The notes under the pieces were generated by a model. The model saw only the letters and a program-made list of their open reading frames with translations, had not been told where the DNA came from and did not search any database. 33,240 nt of DNA from Pseudomonadota bacterium (GTDB taxonomy: Bacteria; Pseudomonadota; Gammaproteobacteria; JAADHS01): the NCBI GenBank assembly GCA_021821045.1, contig JAKACW010000051.1, positions 1 to 33,240 on the forward strand, given 5' to 3'. The position numbers and the translations under genes are program-made. This document shows, piece by piece, positions 8,204 to 16,774 of the stretch. Numbering within the stretch: position 1 is the stretch's first letter; each line of letters opens with the position of its first letter.

Positions 8204-8234
8204 TTGACAGGTTTCGCGCCGGCTGTGTCAAAAT
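8204..8234 (+). promoter_or_regulatory. possible sigma-70 promoter for Sel1 gene
   Basis: A consensus TTGACA at 8204-8209 is followed by weak -10 candidates around 8226-8234 (TGTCAA or CAAAAT). Only the -35 box is convincing. The start codon at 8269 lies about 35 bp further on. Confidence 0.35.
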
Positions 8235-8268
8235 CCCTGTAAACATCGCGCCGAGGAGGCGTGGCAGC

Positions 8269-9846
8269 GTGAATCAAACATGTAATACGAGTGATGTTTC
8301 AATAAGCGGCGCTGCGATCGCTCGTCGTCGCGTGGGTAGGGCCCGTGCCGGCGTCGTCGCATTGATTTTGGTCGGCATAACATTTCTGGCCGGTGCAGCG
8401 TGGGCGGCCGACGCTCCGCCGCAACTCGAGCAAGGGCGCGAGGCGTATTTCGCGGGCAAGTACGAGCGAGCTTACGATCTCTGGTTGCCCCTGGCGGAGG
8501 CGGGCAACGCCGATGCGCAGTTTTTCCTCGGTCAGTTTTATCGCGAAGGCAAGGGCGCCAAGCAGGACTATCGCCAGGCCGCCCGCTGGTACGAAAAGGC
8601 GGCGGTGCAGGGCCACCCTGCGGCTCAACACAATTTAGGTTATCTGTACATCAATGGCCTGGGTGTGGTGCGCAGCCTGCCCATCGCCTATAAGTGGTTA
8701 AACCTGGCGGCGGGTGCGGGGCACGAAGAAGCCCAAAAAGGCATCGAAGAACTGCAGAGCCAGCTTAAGCCGGAGGAGATCACCGAAACCGAGGCTAAGC
8801 TGGGCTGGATGTATCACACGGGCTGGAGCGTGCGGCAAGACAGCAGCGAAGCCGCGGTGTGGTATCGCTTGGCGGCGGACAAAGGTCATCCGGCGGCGCA
8901 GTACAGCTTGGGTACGCTTTACGCCGTGGGCGACGGGGTTGAGCAGAATTTCTCCGAAGCGCTGTTTTGGTTTTCCGCCGCGGCGGTGCAAGGGCACGGT
9001 CGCGCCCAGTTGCAGTTGGCGCGGATGTTCTTGCGTGGCACGGGGGTTCCTAAGGATTTTGCCACCGCGTATGCCTGGAGTTATCTTGCCGCGCAGGGCG
9101 ACATCGGCGAGGCAAAAAGGGAACTTGTTCTGCTGGAGCGTCAGCTCACGCCCGAGGAGTACGCCGCGGCTTCGAACCGCATCGGCGTTTTTTTCCATCA
9201 GGGCGTCGGTGTGCAGCAGGACCACAAGGTGGCGCGGCAGTGGTATGAGAAGGGCGCGGCCGGCGGTTATACGCCGAGCTTTTTCAACATTGGCCTGATG
9301 CATCACTACGGTTTGGGCACCGAAGTCAGTCTGGTCAAGGCCGAGGAGTGGTACGCGAAGGCGGTCGAGCGAGGCAGCGCCGACGCAGCCAACGGCATGG
9401 GCGTTATTTACCAACGCGGTTTGCGGGGCAAGGCCGACTACCAGGAAGCCAAGAAGTGGTTCGAGAAGGCTGTTGCCATGGGGTCCGTGGCGGCGGAGTA
9501 TAACTTAGCGCTGATGAGCTACCTGGGGCTTGGCGGAAAACCCGACTACAAGGCCGCGCTGGCGCGGACCGAGAAAGCCGCCGAACAGCGTTATGCGCCG
9601 GCACTGGAATTGTTGGGACGCATGTATTTCTTAGGTCACGGCGTCGAGCAGGATTTGGTGAAGGCCTATGCCTCGCTGCAAATGGCGGCGGCACTGGGCA
9701 ATCTGAATGCGCGAGCCGGCTTGGCCACGGTGGCGGCGAAACTCACCGAGGAACAACTCGCCCAGGCGCAGGAACAGGCGAAGGCCTGGCTGGCGCAACG
9801 CGCTTCCGATGAGTCTGGCGGCCAAGAGAATGCGCCGCGGAGATAA
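8269..9846 (+). CDS. exported Sel1-like repeat protein
   Basis: The 525-residue secreted scaffold protein has an N-terminal signal peptide: an RRR-containing basic region, a hydrophobic core, then AGAAWA|AD near residue 45. The rest is built from about ten Sel1-like repeats of 36 residues or so. Examples are AAQYSLGTLYAVGDGVEQNF and AAEYNLALMSYLGLGG, each with the A..LG..Y..G.GV..D pattern. They occur in three blocks separated by helical linkers (QSQLKPEEITETEA, ERQLTPEEYAAASNR). Sel1 solenoids mediate protein-protein contacts; no catalytic motif is present. The GTG at 8269 is supported by GAGGAGG nine bases upstream. The likely location is the periplasm. Function unknown; envelope assembly or exopolysaccharide systems are common contexts. 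Confidence 0.85.
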   Translation: MNQTCNTSDVSISGAAIARRRVGRARAGVVALILVGITFLAGAAWAADAPPQLEQGREAYFAGKYERAYDLWLPLAEAGNADAQFFLGQFYREGKGAKQDYRQAARWYEKAAVQGHPAAQHNLGYLYINGLGVVRSLPIAYKWLNLAAGAGHEEAQKGIEELQSQLKPEEITETEAKLGWMYHTGWSVRQDSSEAAVWYRLAADKGHPAAQYSLGTLYAVGDGVEQNFSEALFWFSAAAVQGHGRAQLQLARMFLRGTGVPKDFATAYAWSYLAAQGDIGEAKRELVLLERQLTPEEYAAASNRIGVFFHQGVGVQQDHKVARQWYEKGAAGGYTPSFFNIGLMHHYGLGTEVSLVKAEEWYAKAVERGSADAANGMGVIYQRGLRGKADYQEAKKWFEKAVAMGSVAAEYNLALMSYLGLGGKPDYKAALARTEKAAEQRYAPALELLGRMYFLGHGVEQDLVKAYASLQMAAALGNLNARAGLATVAAKLTEEQLAQAQEQAKAWLAQRASDESGGQENAPRR

Positions 9847-9872
9847 CGAGGAAGCGTAGAAGTTCGCCAGGT

Positions 9873-9953
9873 TGTGGGAGCGGTTTCCTGCCGCGATTCT
9901 TCGCCCGACTTATCGCCTCAGCCCGATTCATCGCGGAATAATCCGCTCCCACA
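9873..9953. repeat. REP-like inverted pair (copy 1 of tandem)
   Basis: A direct unit TGTGGGAGCGGTTTCCTGCC then GCGATTCT (9873-9900) faces an inverse unit TCGCGGAATAATCCGCTCCC then ACA (9931-9953). The pair is nearly repeated at 9983-10046, giving two tandem convergent pairs between the Sel1 gene and bepA, which converge here. Confidence 0.8.
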
Positions 9954-9982
9954 GCCGCTCTGCCGCTAGACTGGCGCACTGT

Positions 9983-10046
9983 TGTGGGAGCGGTTTCCTG
10001 CCGCGATTCTTGGCCAAGTTAATCGCGGAATGATCCGCTCCCACAA
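9983..10046. repeat. REP-like inverted pair (copy 2 of tandem)
   Basis: The first unit (9983-10010) is identical to 9873-9900. The second (10023-10046) is TCGCGG-AATGAT-CCGCTCCC then ACAA. It probably arose by local duplication of the neighbouring pair and may work as a bidirectional transcription stop between convergent genes. Confidence 0.8.
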
Positions 10047-10076
10047 GCGAGAAGCGAAGGCATTCGCCTTTAGTGA

Positions 10077-11543
10077 TTACTTCTTCTGCGCCGCGAGTTC
10101 GGTCTTGATTTGCTGCATCCGCGCTTCGATGCGCGACAGCTCGTAAAAATAGCGTTCTTTGTTTGACTGTTTGTCCACCAGATCTTTGGCCAGCTTTAGT
10201 TGCTGCAGGGCGGTGGTGGCTTCCCCTTCCAAATAGTGCTGTTCGGCCAACGCCATGTGGGCGTCGATCGGATAGCCCGACTCCCCGGCCGCTCGCGCAT
10301 AAAGCTTGTGAACCGCGGGATCTTGCTCGCGCTCCTTAACGTGGTTGCGCAGCAGCCGGCGCGCCTTGTCTTGCTGTCCGGCGTTGATCATCGCCTCGCC
10401 CAAGGCCATGGTGAGCGCGTGATGGCGGGGGAACAATAACAGCGCGTCCTCGAGCATCTCGATGGCCGTGTCGAATCGACGATCGGCGCTTTCCACTTCG
10501 GCGGCGGCCAGGACGAACGTGATGCGTTCCTGGTCATCCTTCAGTAACTCTCCGGCGTGCTTGCGCGCGGCGGCAAAGTCACCGGCCCGCGTCAATGCCA
10601 ACGCATAGCCGTAGTGCGCCACCCGCCGGGTTTCCGCGTCGCCTTTGTTCAGTCCGGCGGCAAAGTAGTCCACCGCGCTGCTGGCGCTGTCTTGAGTGAG
10701 CACGCGCAGCTTCGCTTGAATGAACGGGAACGTCGTGAGTCCGGAGGGCGCGGGCGCGGGGAAGAGTTCCGCCCGGGCGCGGGAATCGGCGATACGCGAC
10801 GTGGTCACCGGGTGAGTGCTGAGAAATTCAGGCAGGTTGTTCTCATAGAATCGATAAGCTTGCTGCAGCCGCTCGAAAAAGCCCGGCATGCCGCGAGGGT
10901 CGAACTGCGCGTTGGCCAACAGTTCCATGCCGATCCGGTCGGCCTCTTGTTCGTTGCCGCGGGTAAAGTTGATGCGCGCTTGTTGGCTGCCGGCAAGGGT
11001 GGTGGCCAGCGCCGCTTCGGTGATTTCCGAATTGCCCTGGCCCAGCACCAACGCGGCGATGAGCGCGGCGGTGGTCGGGATGCTCATTTTCGAAGCTTCT
11101 TCGATGGCCCGCGGCAGGTGGCGCTGGGACACATGCGCGATTTCGTGGGCGACCACTGCGGCCAGTTCGTCTTCCGATTGCGCCGCAGTGATCAAGCCGC
11201 TGTGAATGCCGATATAGCCTCCCGGCGCGGCGAAGGCGTTGATCACCGGGTTTTCAACCACGAAGAACGTGTATTGCAGGTAGTTATCGTTGAGGTGGGA
11301 CGTCAGTTTGGCACCGAGATTTTGGGCATAGTCGTTGACCTCGGGGTCGCTAACCAGCCGCAGCGAGCGCCGCACCTCGCGCATGAACGCTTCGCCCAAT
11401 TGCTTTTCCTCATGGGGCGAAATGACGGCGGCGGATGAATCGCCCATATTCGGCAGATCCACCGCGGCCGCAGGCAGTATTGCCAGGGCAGCCGCGAGGC
11501 CGCACGCCTGAGCGCTGATTGTTCGGAACGTCGGTCGCTTCAC
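10077..11543 (-). CDS. bepA: periplasmic M48 metalloprotease/chaperone BepA
   Basis: BepA (YfgC) is a periplasmic zinc protease and chaperone that helps the Bam machinery assemble outer-membrane proteins such as LptD and degrades stalled ones. The product has 488 residues (E. coli 487). It has a signal peptide ending near ILPAAA|VDL, the catalytic H133-E-I-A-H137 and the third-ligand region GNEQEADRIG (about residues 196-205), followed by an active-site FLSTHPVTTSRI segment. The C-terminal half (about 290-480) is TPR-like. The start is a GTG at 11543, required to keep the signal peptide; the ribosome site is poor. It is divergent from tusA. Confidence 0.92.
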   Translation of the reverse strand: MKRPTFRTISAQACGLAAALAILPAAAVDLPNMGDSSAAVISPHEEKQLGEAFMREVRRSLRLVSDPEVNDYAQNLGAKLTSHLNDNYLQYTFFVVENPVINAFAAPGGYIGIHSGLITAAQSEDELAAVVAHEIAHVSQRHLPRAIEEASKMSIPTTAALIAALVLGQGNSEITEAALATTLAGSQQARINFTRGNEQEADRIGMELLANAQFDPRGMPGFFERLQQAYRFYENNLPEFLSTHPVTTSRIADSRARAELFPAPAPSGLTTFPFIQAKLRVLTQDSASSAVDYFAAGLNKGDAETRRVAHYGYALALTRAGDFAAARKHAGELLKDDQERITFVLAAAEVESADRRFDTAIEMLEDALLLFPRHHALTMALGEAMINAGQQDKARRLLRNHVKEREQDPAVHKLYARAAGESGYPIDAHMALAEQHYLEGEATTALQQLKLAKDLVDKQSNKERYFYELSRIEARMQQIKTELAAQKK

Positions 11544-11675
11544 AATAATTTTTGTGTGGCTGCTTTCAGGTATCTAGAATGTTAATACGTTTTATTTGCA
11601 GCGCCGTCAGTATACGCTATCGGTTCGTTAGGAGTTTGATTGACAAATGGGAACGGGGTTCCAAGGAGTGGGCGT

Positions 11676-11906
11676 TTGAACGATGCGGATGTAACCTTGG
11701 ATGCCCGGGGGCTCAGTTGCCCCATGCCGATTTTGCGCACTAAACAGGCACTGGCCAAGATGACCTCGGGCCAGACTTTGCACGTCATTGCCACCGATCC
11801 CGGCTCAATGAAGGACTTCGACGCATTTTGTCGCGCCACCGGTAATGTTTTGCAGCAAAGCCGGGCGGAGCAGGGCGAGTTTCACTACGTGCTGCGCAAG
11901 GCCTAA
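11676..11906 (+). CDS. tusA: TusA-family sulfur carrier protein
   Basis: This is a small cytoplasmic sulfur carrier: a single Cys in the CPxP motif (C15-P-M-P18) accepts persulfide sulfur and hands it to DsrE-type or other partners. The TLDARGLSCPMPIL opening is diagnostic. The start is uncertain. TTG at 11676 has AAGGAG seven bases upstream and gives the usual length (76 residues). An in-frame TTG at 11640 with its own AGGAG would add 12 residues. The gene is followed 4 bp later by a DsrE2-like gene, a pairing typical of sulfur-oxidising bacteria (rhd-tusA-dsrE2). No rhodanese gene is present here. Confidence 0.88.
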   Translation: MNDADVTLDARGLSCPMPILRTKQALAKMTSGQTLHVIATDPGSMKDFDAFCRATGNVLQQSRAEQGEFHYVLRKA

Positions 11907-11910
11907 TACC

Positions 11911-12378
11911 ATGTCGACGAAGAAAGTTGCCATTATCGCTTCGCGCGGAACCCTCGATTGGGCTTACCCGCCATTTATTTTGGCGTCGACCGCCGGTGCG
12001 CTGGGTTACGACGTCAAGATGTTCTTTACGTTCTATGGTCTGGAGTTGATCAAACGCGACCTGGATTTGAAGTTTTCCTCGCTGGGCAACCCCGCGGTGC
12101 CGATGCCGTTTCCTGTGCCGACGTTCGCTCAAAGTCTGCCCGGTGTTCAGAAGCTCATGGCCGCGGCGCTGAAGCAAAAAATCAAAAAGAAAAACGTGGC
12201 GAGTATCGAAACCTTGCGCCAGCTGTGTCTCGAGGCGGGCGTGGAACTCATCGGCTGCCAGATGACCATCGACCTTTTCGATTACCAGCGCAGCGACTTC
12301 ATGGACGACGTGACCATAGGGGGTGCCGCAACGTTTTTGGCCTACGCCGCGGACACGGATATCAACTTATTCATTTAA
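11911..12378 (+). CDS. dsrE2: DsrE2-like sulfur-transfer protein (DsrE/DsrF/DrsH family)
   Basis: The 155-residue protein has the DsrE2 signatures: the N-terminal IIASRGTLDWAYPPFILA, then FFTFYGLELI, and a C-terminal IGCQMTIDLF where Cys116 is the expected persulfide-carrying residue. Cys106 is a second cysteine. DsrE2 proteins usually sit beside TusA and are thought to pass sulfane sulfur between carriers during sulfur oxidation or related trafficking. The ATG at 11911 lies 4 bp after the tusA stop, and an A/G-rich run serves as ribosome site. The KQKIKKK stretch (88-94) is unusually basic. The family assignment is firm; its exact role in this organism is inferred from the pairing. Confidence 0.85.
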   Translation: MSTKKVAIIASRGTLDWAYPPFILASTAGALGYDVKMFFTFYGLELIKRDLDLKFSSLGNPAVPMPFPVPTFAQSLPGVQKLMAAALKQKIKKKNVASIETLRQLCLEAGVELIGCQMTIDLFDYQRSDFMDDVTIGGAATFLAYAADTDINLFI

Positions 12379-12410
12379 TAACCTTACTTCTTTTGAAGTT
12401 GAAAAGACGT

Positions 12411-12430
12411 ATATTAGAAGTTACTAATAT
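12411..12430. promoter_or_regulatory. operator-like palindrome before RND genes
   Basis: ATATTAG (12411-12417), AAGTTA, CTAATAT (12424-12430) is a perfect 7-bp inverted repeat with a 6-bp spacer, ending three bases before the ATG of the membrane fusion protein. Such AT-rich palindromes are typical for ArsR- or TetR-type repressors. No repressor gene lies beside it. Confidence 0.5.
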
Positions 12431-12433
12431 GCA

Positions 12434-13468
12434 ATGAGCAAATTCAATTCATTGAACACGTTGGGCGGGGTTCTGGCGGCGTGCGCGTGGGTGTGGTCGG
12501 CCGGCGCCGAGGAGCGTTATGAAGTGCGCGAGATCGAAGTCGCGTACGAACGGGTGTTTGACGGGGTGGTGGAGTCGGTCAAACAATCCACCGTGTCGGC
12601 TCAGACCAGCGGCCGCGTCGAGGAAATCAGTTTCGACGTAAACGATGTTGTGCCCAAGGGCAATATCTTGCTGCGCATCGACGACACCGAACATCAAGCC
12701 CGCGTGCGCCAGGCCGATGCCGATGTGCGCGAAACCAATGCTCGGCTTAAAGAGGCGAGTGATGATTTCGAGCGCATCAAGAACCTCGTGAGTCGTCAAC
12801 TCGCTTCGCAAGCTGATTTGGACCGAACCCGCGCCCAGTTCAACGCATCCCAGGCTCGGCACGATCAGGCCCAAGCGCGATTAACCGAGGCCAAGCAACA
12901 ATTGAAGTACACCGTCGTCAGCGCACCCTATGGCGGCGTGGTGGTCGAGCGTCACGTGCAGGTCGGCGAATCGGTGCAGATCGGGCAGCCGCTGATGACG
13001 GGGTTTTCGTTGGACGAATTACGGGTGGAGACGACCATTCCGCAAGACATGATCGCGGCGGCGCGTTCCGCGGCGCGGGTACAGGTGCTTCACGATGGTC
13101 AGCGTATCGACAGCGACAAGATTACCATTTTTCCATTCGCTGACGCCGCGTCCCACGGTTTTCGGGTGCGGGTTGGGCTGCCCGGCGGTAGTAAAAGTCT
13201 CGCGCCGGGAATGTTCGTGAAAGTGGCGTTCCCGGTGGCGACGCAAATGCGTTTAGTGGTTCCCCGCGCCGCGGTGGTACAGCGCGATGAAGTCACCGGC
13301 GTCTACGTGTTGCCGCGGGACAGCGCGGCGCCGGCCTTTCGCTACGTGCGCCTCGGGCGACCGCAGGCAGAGGACATGGTCGAAATTCTCGCCGGTCTTC
13401 AGGCGGGCGAAAGCATCGCGGTCGATCCGCAGTGGGCCGCGACGGTCAGCCGGGAAAGCCGGCAGTGA
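12434..13468 (+). CDS. RND efflux periplasmic adaptor (membrane fusion protein)
   Basis: The 344-residue HlyD/AcrA-type adaptor would link an inner-membrane RND pump to an outer-membrane channel. It shows the split biotinyl-lipoyl domain (VSAQTSGRVEEISFDVNDVV and later VVSAPYGGVVVERHVQVGE), a coiled-coil hairpin between them (about residues 90-160) rich in Ala/Glu/Gln, and the beta-barrel domain with LAPGMFVKVAFPV. The N-terminus carries a signal sequence. Cys17 sits in a lipobox-like LAAC, so it may be a lipoprotein, though cleavage after SAGA near residue 24 is also possible. The ATG at 12434 has no obvious ribosome site and abuts a palindrome. The stop overlaps the pump start by four bases. 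Confidence 0.9.
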   Translation: MSKFNSLNTLGGVLAACAWVWSAGAEERYEVREIEVAYERVFDGVVESVKQSTVSAQTSGRVEEISFDVNDVVPKGNILLRIDDTEHQARVRQADADVRETNARLKEASDDFERIKNLVSRQLASQADLDRTRAQFNASQARHDQAQARLTEAKQQLKYTVVSAPYGGVVVERHVQVGESVQIGQPLMTGFSLDELRVETTIPQDMIAAARSAARVQVLHDGQRIDSDKITIFPFADAASHGFRVRVGLPGGSKSLAPGMFVKVAFPVATQMRLVVPRAAVVQRDEVTGVYVLPRDSAAPAFRYVRLGRPQAEDMVEILAGLQAGESIAVDPQWAATVSRESRQ

Positions 13469-16400
13469 GCTTGGGCGTTTCAGGACGGATCGCCGCGGCG
13501 TTTCTGACGTCGGCCATTACCCCGCTAATCGCCGTGACGGGCCTGCTGCTTGGCGCGTTTGCCTTGATGGTGACGCCGCGGGAGGAAGAGCCCCAGATCG
13601 ACGTCACGTTCGCCAACGTCTTCATTCCCTATCCCGGCGCCACGGCGTCGGAAGTCGAGCATCTGGTCAGCACGCCCGCCGAGCAGGTGTTGTCCGAATT
13701 GCTAGGCGTCAAACACGTGTATTCCATGTCGCGTCCCGGGTTGTCCGTTATCACAGTGGAGTTTGAAGTCGGCGAGCCGCGCATGAACGCCATCTTGCAG
13801 CTTTACAACGCGGTGTTTTCCAATCAGGACTGGCTGCCGGAGAATCTGGGCGTCGGCCAGGCCATCGTTAAGCCCATGGGCATCGATGACGTGCCCATAT
13901 TGAGCTTGACGTTCTGGTCGGAAGCATCCGGTTGGACGGGCCAGGAACTGCAAAAAATCGCCCATACCGTCGAAACCGAACTCAAGCGCGTTGACGGTAC
14001 CCGGGATATCTACACCGTTGGCGCGGCGCAGGAAACGGTGAGTGTGTTGATCGATCCCCAGCGGCTCGCCGCCTACGACATGGGTTTGAGCGAGTTGGCG
14101 CGGGCGCTGCAGGCGGCCAACTTTTCCCGCGAAGCCGGTGAGTTTGTCCGCGCCGGCGAAGAGATCACCGTAACGGCGGGCACGTTTCTCAGTCGTCCCG
14201 ATGAGGTGGCCAATCTGGTCGTGGGCGTGCGCAACGGCGGGCCGATTTTTCTCAGCGATGTTGCCGACGTAAAACGCACCGCGGAGCCCGCCGATCGCTA
14301 TAGCTGGCTGGCCACCGGGCCGCAGGCCGTTGCCAAGGGCGTCACTGTGCAGGGCATGTTTCCTTCAGTGACGGTGGCGGTTGCCAAAAAGCCGGGTTTC
14401 AATGCCGTGGACATCGCCGACACCGTGCTGGCGCGGGTCGAGCAACTGCGCGGCGTGGTGATTCCGGCGGATGTTCACGTCACCGTGACGCGCAACTACG
14501 GCGCGACGGCCCAAGACAAAGCCCAAACGTTGATGACTAAACTTATCTTCGCCACGGCCAGCGTCATTGTGCTGGTAGGTGTTTTTCTGGGCATTCGCGA
14601 GGCCGTGATCGTCGGGGCGGCGGTCATCATCACCTTGGTGGTGACGTTGTTTGCGTCGTGGGCGGTCGGCTTCACACTCAACCGCGTTTCTTTGTTCGCG
14701 TTGATTTTCTCCATCGGCATCCTGGTGGACGACGCCATTGTGGTGGTGGAAAACGTGCATCGCCATTTGCAGCGCGGCGCGGCCAACATGAAGGAGGCGA
14801 TCATTGCGGCGGTGGACGAAGTGGGCGGCCCCACCATTTTGGCTACCTTCACCGTCATTGCCGCATTGCTGCCGATGGCGTTCGTCAGCGGTCTGATGGG
14901 GCCGTACATGAGCCCCATCCCGATCAACGCCAGCATGGGCATGTTGATCTCGCTGGCCATCGCGTTTGTTATTACGCCGTGGATGGCGAACAGGCTCTTG
15001 CACGCCGGCCATGTGCACGCGCAGGCGGAAGGCGGCGCCGTCTCCCGCGGCTTCAATACTGCGCTGCGGCCGTTCCTCGGCCACGCCCACGGCCGGCGCA
15101 ACCGTTGGTTGATGCTGGCTGTGGTGTTCGGATTGATCGGCGTGGCGGTGAGTTTGCCGGTGGCTAAGTTGGTCGTCCTGAAAATGCTGCCATTCGACAA
15201 CAAGTCGGAGTTTCAAGTCGTCATCGACATGCCGGAAGGCACACCTTTGGAGCGCACCCAGGAAGCAACCCGCGCTTTGGCGGACTACTTGGTCACCGTG
15301 CCCGAAGTCACCGATGTCCAGGCCTATGTCGGCACGGCCTCGCCGATCAACTTCAACGGGTTGGTGCGGCAGTATTATCTGCGCGACGGTTCGAACGTCG
15401 CCGACGTTCAAGTGAATCTGGTCGACAAGGCCGATCGCGACCGCAAGAGCCATGACATCGCGCGGGCGGTGCGACCGGAGCTGCACGCCATTGCCGACGG
15501 TTACGGTGCGGTGGTTAAGGTTGTCGAAGTGCCGCCGGGGCCGCCGGTGATCGCGCCGCTGGTGGCGGAGATCTACGGCATGGACTACGCCGAGCAGGCC
15601 AAGTTGGCGGGGCTTGTGAAGGCCGCGTTCGCGAAGGCCCCGGAAGTGGTGGACCTGGATGATTCATTGGAATTCCCCGCCGAGCGTTTGGTCATCGCCG
15701 TTGACCGCGAGCGCGCCGCGCGTCTGGGGATTGATCAGGCGACCATCGTGAACGCCGTCGCGACGCTGGTCGGCGGACAGGATGTGACTTACCTGCGCGA
15801 TCCCGGCCGCAAATATGCCGTGCCGATCCGGCTGCGGATGAGCGAAGCCAACAAAACCGATATCAACGTCTGGCTCGATCTCAAACTGGCCGATGCCGCG
15901 GGCGGACCGGTGTTTCTGCGCGATGTCGTCCGGGTCGAGCAGGCGCAGCGCGAACCCGCCATCATTCACAAAGACCTGGTGCCGGTGGTCATGGTGACCG
16001 GCGATGCGGCGGGGGACACCGACAGCCCGCTGTACAGCATGTTCCAGATTTCGAACCGCTTGAAGGACGAGGGGTCTTCGCTCAAGCAGTATTTCATCAG
16101 CGCGCCGCAGGATCGCTACAGCTATTCCCTGAAATGGGACGGCGAGTGGACCATCACCTATGAAACCTTCCGCGACATGGGCATGGCGTACGGCGTGGGA
16201 ATTATTTTGATTTATCTTTTGGTAGTGGGGCAGTTCCGCTCTTATGTGGTGCCGCTGATCATCATGGCGCCGATTCCACTGACGATCATCGGCGTGATGC
16301 CGGCCCATGCTGTGTTGGGCGCGCCGTTCACCGCGACATCCATGATCGGCATGATCGCGTTGGCCGGTATCATCGTGCGCAATTCGATCTTGCTGGTGGA

Positions 16401-16659
16401 CTTCATCAATGAGGAAGTGGCCGAAGGCGCGGCGTTGGAACAAGCGGTGCTGCAGTCCAGCGCGGTGCGGGCCAAGCCGATCGTGTTGACCGCGGTGGCG
16501 GCCATGTTGGGGGCGTTTTTCATTCTCGACGACCCGATCTTCAACGGGCTGGCGATTTCGTTGCTGTCGGGCGTGTTCGTGTCGACGCTGCTGACGTTGG
16601 TGGTGATTCCGGTGCTGTACTATGCGTACTTGAGCGGCCGCAAACCCATCGCGGAATGA
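13465..16659 (+). CDS. RND efflux transporter, inner-membrane permease
   Basis: The 1064-residue proton-driven RND pump has twelve predicted membrane segments and two large periplasmic loops. The TM4 proton-relay aspartates are present in GILVDDAIVVVENV (D422-D423). The N-terminal part (TPREEEPQIDVTFANVFIPY) is typical of a widespread, poorly characterised RND subgroup, not of the CusA heavy-metal type. GTG 13465 is chosen because it overlaps the adaptor stop (GTGA); an earlier GTG at 13432 would overlap more. No outer-membrane factor is encoded nearby. The last codons (P-I-A-E-stop) are part of a REP-like element starting at 16649. Substrate unknown. Confidence 0.92.
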   Translation: MSLGVSGRIAAAFLTSAITPLIAVTGLLLGAFALMVTPREEEPQIDVTFANVFIPYPGATASEVEHLVSTPAEQVLSELLGVKHVYSMSRPGLSVITVEFEVGEPRMNAILQLYNAVFSNQDWLPENLGVGQAIVKPMGIDDVPILSLTFWSEASGWTGQELQKIAHTVETELKRVDGTRDIYTVGAAQETVSVLIDPQRLAAYDMGLSELARALQAANFSREAGEFVRAGEEITVTAGTFLSRPDEVANLVVGVRNGGPIFLSDVADVKRTAEPADRYSWLATGPQAVAKGVTVQGMFPSVTVAVAKKPGFNAVDIADTVLARVEQLRGVVIPADVHVTVTRNYGATAQDKAQTLMTKLIFATASVIVLVGVFLGIREAVIVGAAVIITLVVTLFASWAVGFTLNRVSLFALIFSIGILVDDAIVVVENVHRHLQRGAANMKEAIIAAVDEVGGPTILATFTVIAALLPMAFVSGLMGPYMSPIPINASMGMLISLAIAFVITPWMANRLLHAGHVHAQAEGGAVSRGFNTALRPFLGHAHGRRNRWLMLAVVFGLIGVAVSLPVAKLVVLKMLPFDNKSEFQVVIDMPEGTPLERTQEATRALADYLVTVPEVTDVQAYVGTASPINFNGLVRQYYLRDGSNVADVQVNLVDKADRDRKSHDIARAVRPELHAIADGYGAVVKVVEVPPGPPVIAPLVAEIYGMDYAEQAKLAGLVKAAFAKAPEVVDLDDSLEFPAERLVIAVDRERAARLGIDQATIVNAVATLVGGQDVTYLRDPGRKYAVPIRLRMSEANKTDINVWLDLKLADAAGGPVFLRDVVRVEQAQREPAIIHKDLVPVVMVTGDAAGDTDSPLYSMFQISNRLKDEGSSLKQYFISAPQDRYSYSLKWDGEWTITYETFRDMGMAYGVGIILIYLLVVGQFRSYVVPLIIMAPIPLTIIGVMPAHAVLGAPFTATSMIGMIALAGIIVRNSILLVDFINEEVAEGAALEQAVLQSSAVRAKPIVLTAVAAMLGAFFILDDPIFNGLAISLLSGVFVSTLLTLVVIPVLYYAYLSGRKPIAE

Positions 16660-16702
16660 TCCGCTCCCACATCAACAGCGCTTCGCTGTGGGAGCGGTTT
16701 CC
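16649..16702. repeat. REP-like inverted pair overlapping RND stop
   Basis: The inverse unit TCGCGGAATGATCCGCTCCC then AC starts inside the RND gene (16649-16670) and provides its TGA stop. A direct unit TGTGGGAGCGGTTTCC (16687-16702) follows after a 16-base loop. It lies between convergent genes. Confidence 0.75.
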
Positions 16703-16774
16703 GATGCACAGGGATGTGCGAATGTCGCGAAAGGGCAGGATGCCCGTAGCGACTACCGCGATTCCCGATCAATT

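Larger units (their letters stand above)
7649..8268. other. 620-bp intergenic region between divergent genes
   Basis: No convincing protein gene is visible. The stretch from about 7850 to 7950 is clearly richer in A+T than its surroundings. It holds a palindromic GATGG-TTTAAACG-CCATC (7796-7813), two inverted repeats listed separately and a promoter-like sequence before the Sel1 gene. One very short frame, ATG 7944 to TAA 8015 (23 residues, rich in His/Arg), has a good ribosome site (GAAGGGAAATT) and might be a leader peptide, but there is no other support for it. A small regulatory RNA is possible. Confidence 0.5.

Noticed and set aside
14365-15486. Long minus-strand frame opposite the RND pump
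   Set aside because: Composition is dominated by His/Gln/Arg/Asp in a pattern that mirrors the pump's codons; no domain is recognisable.
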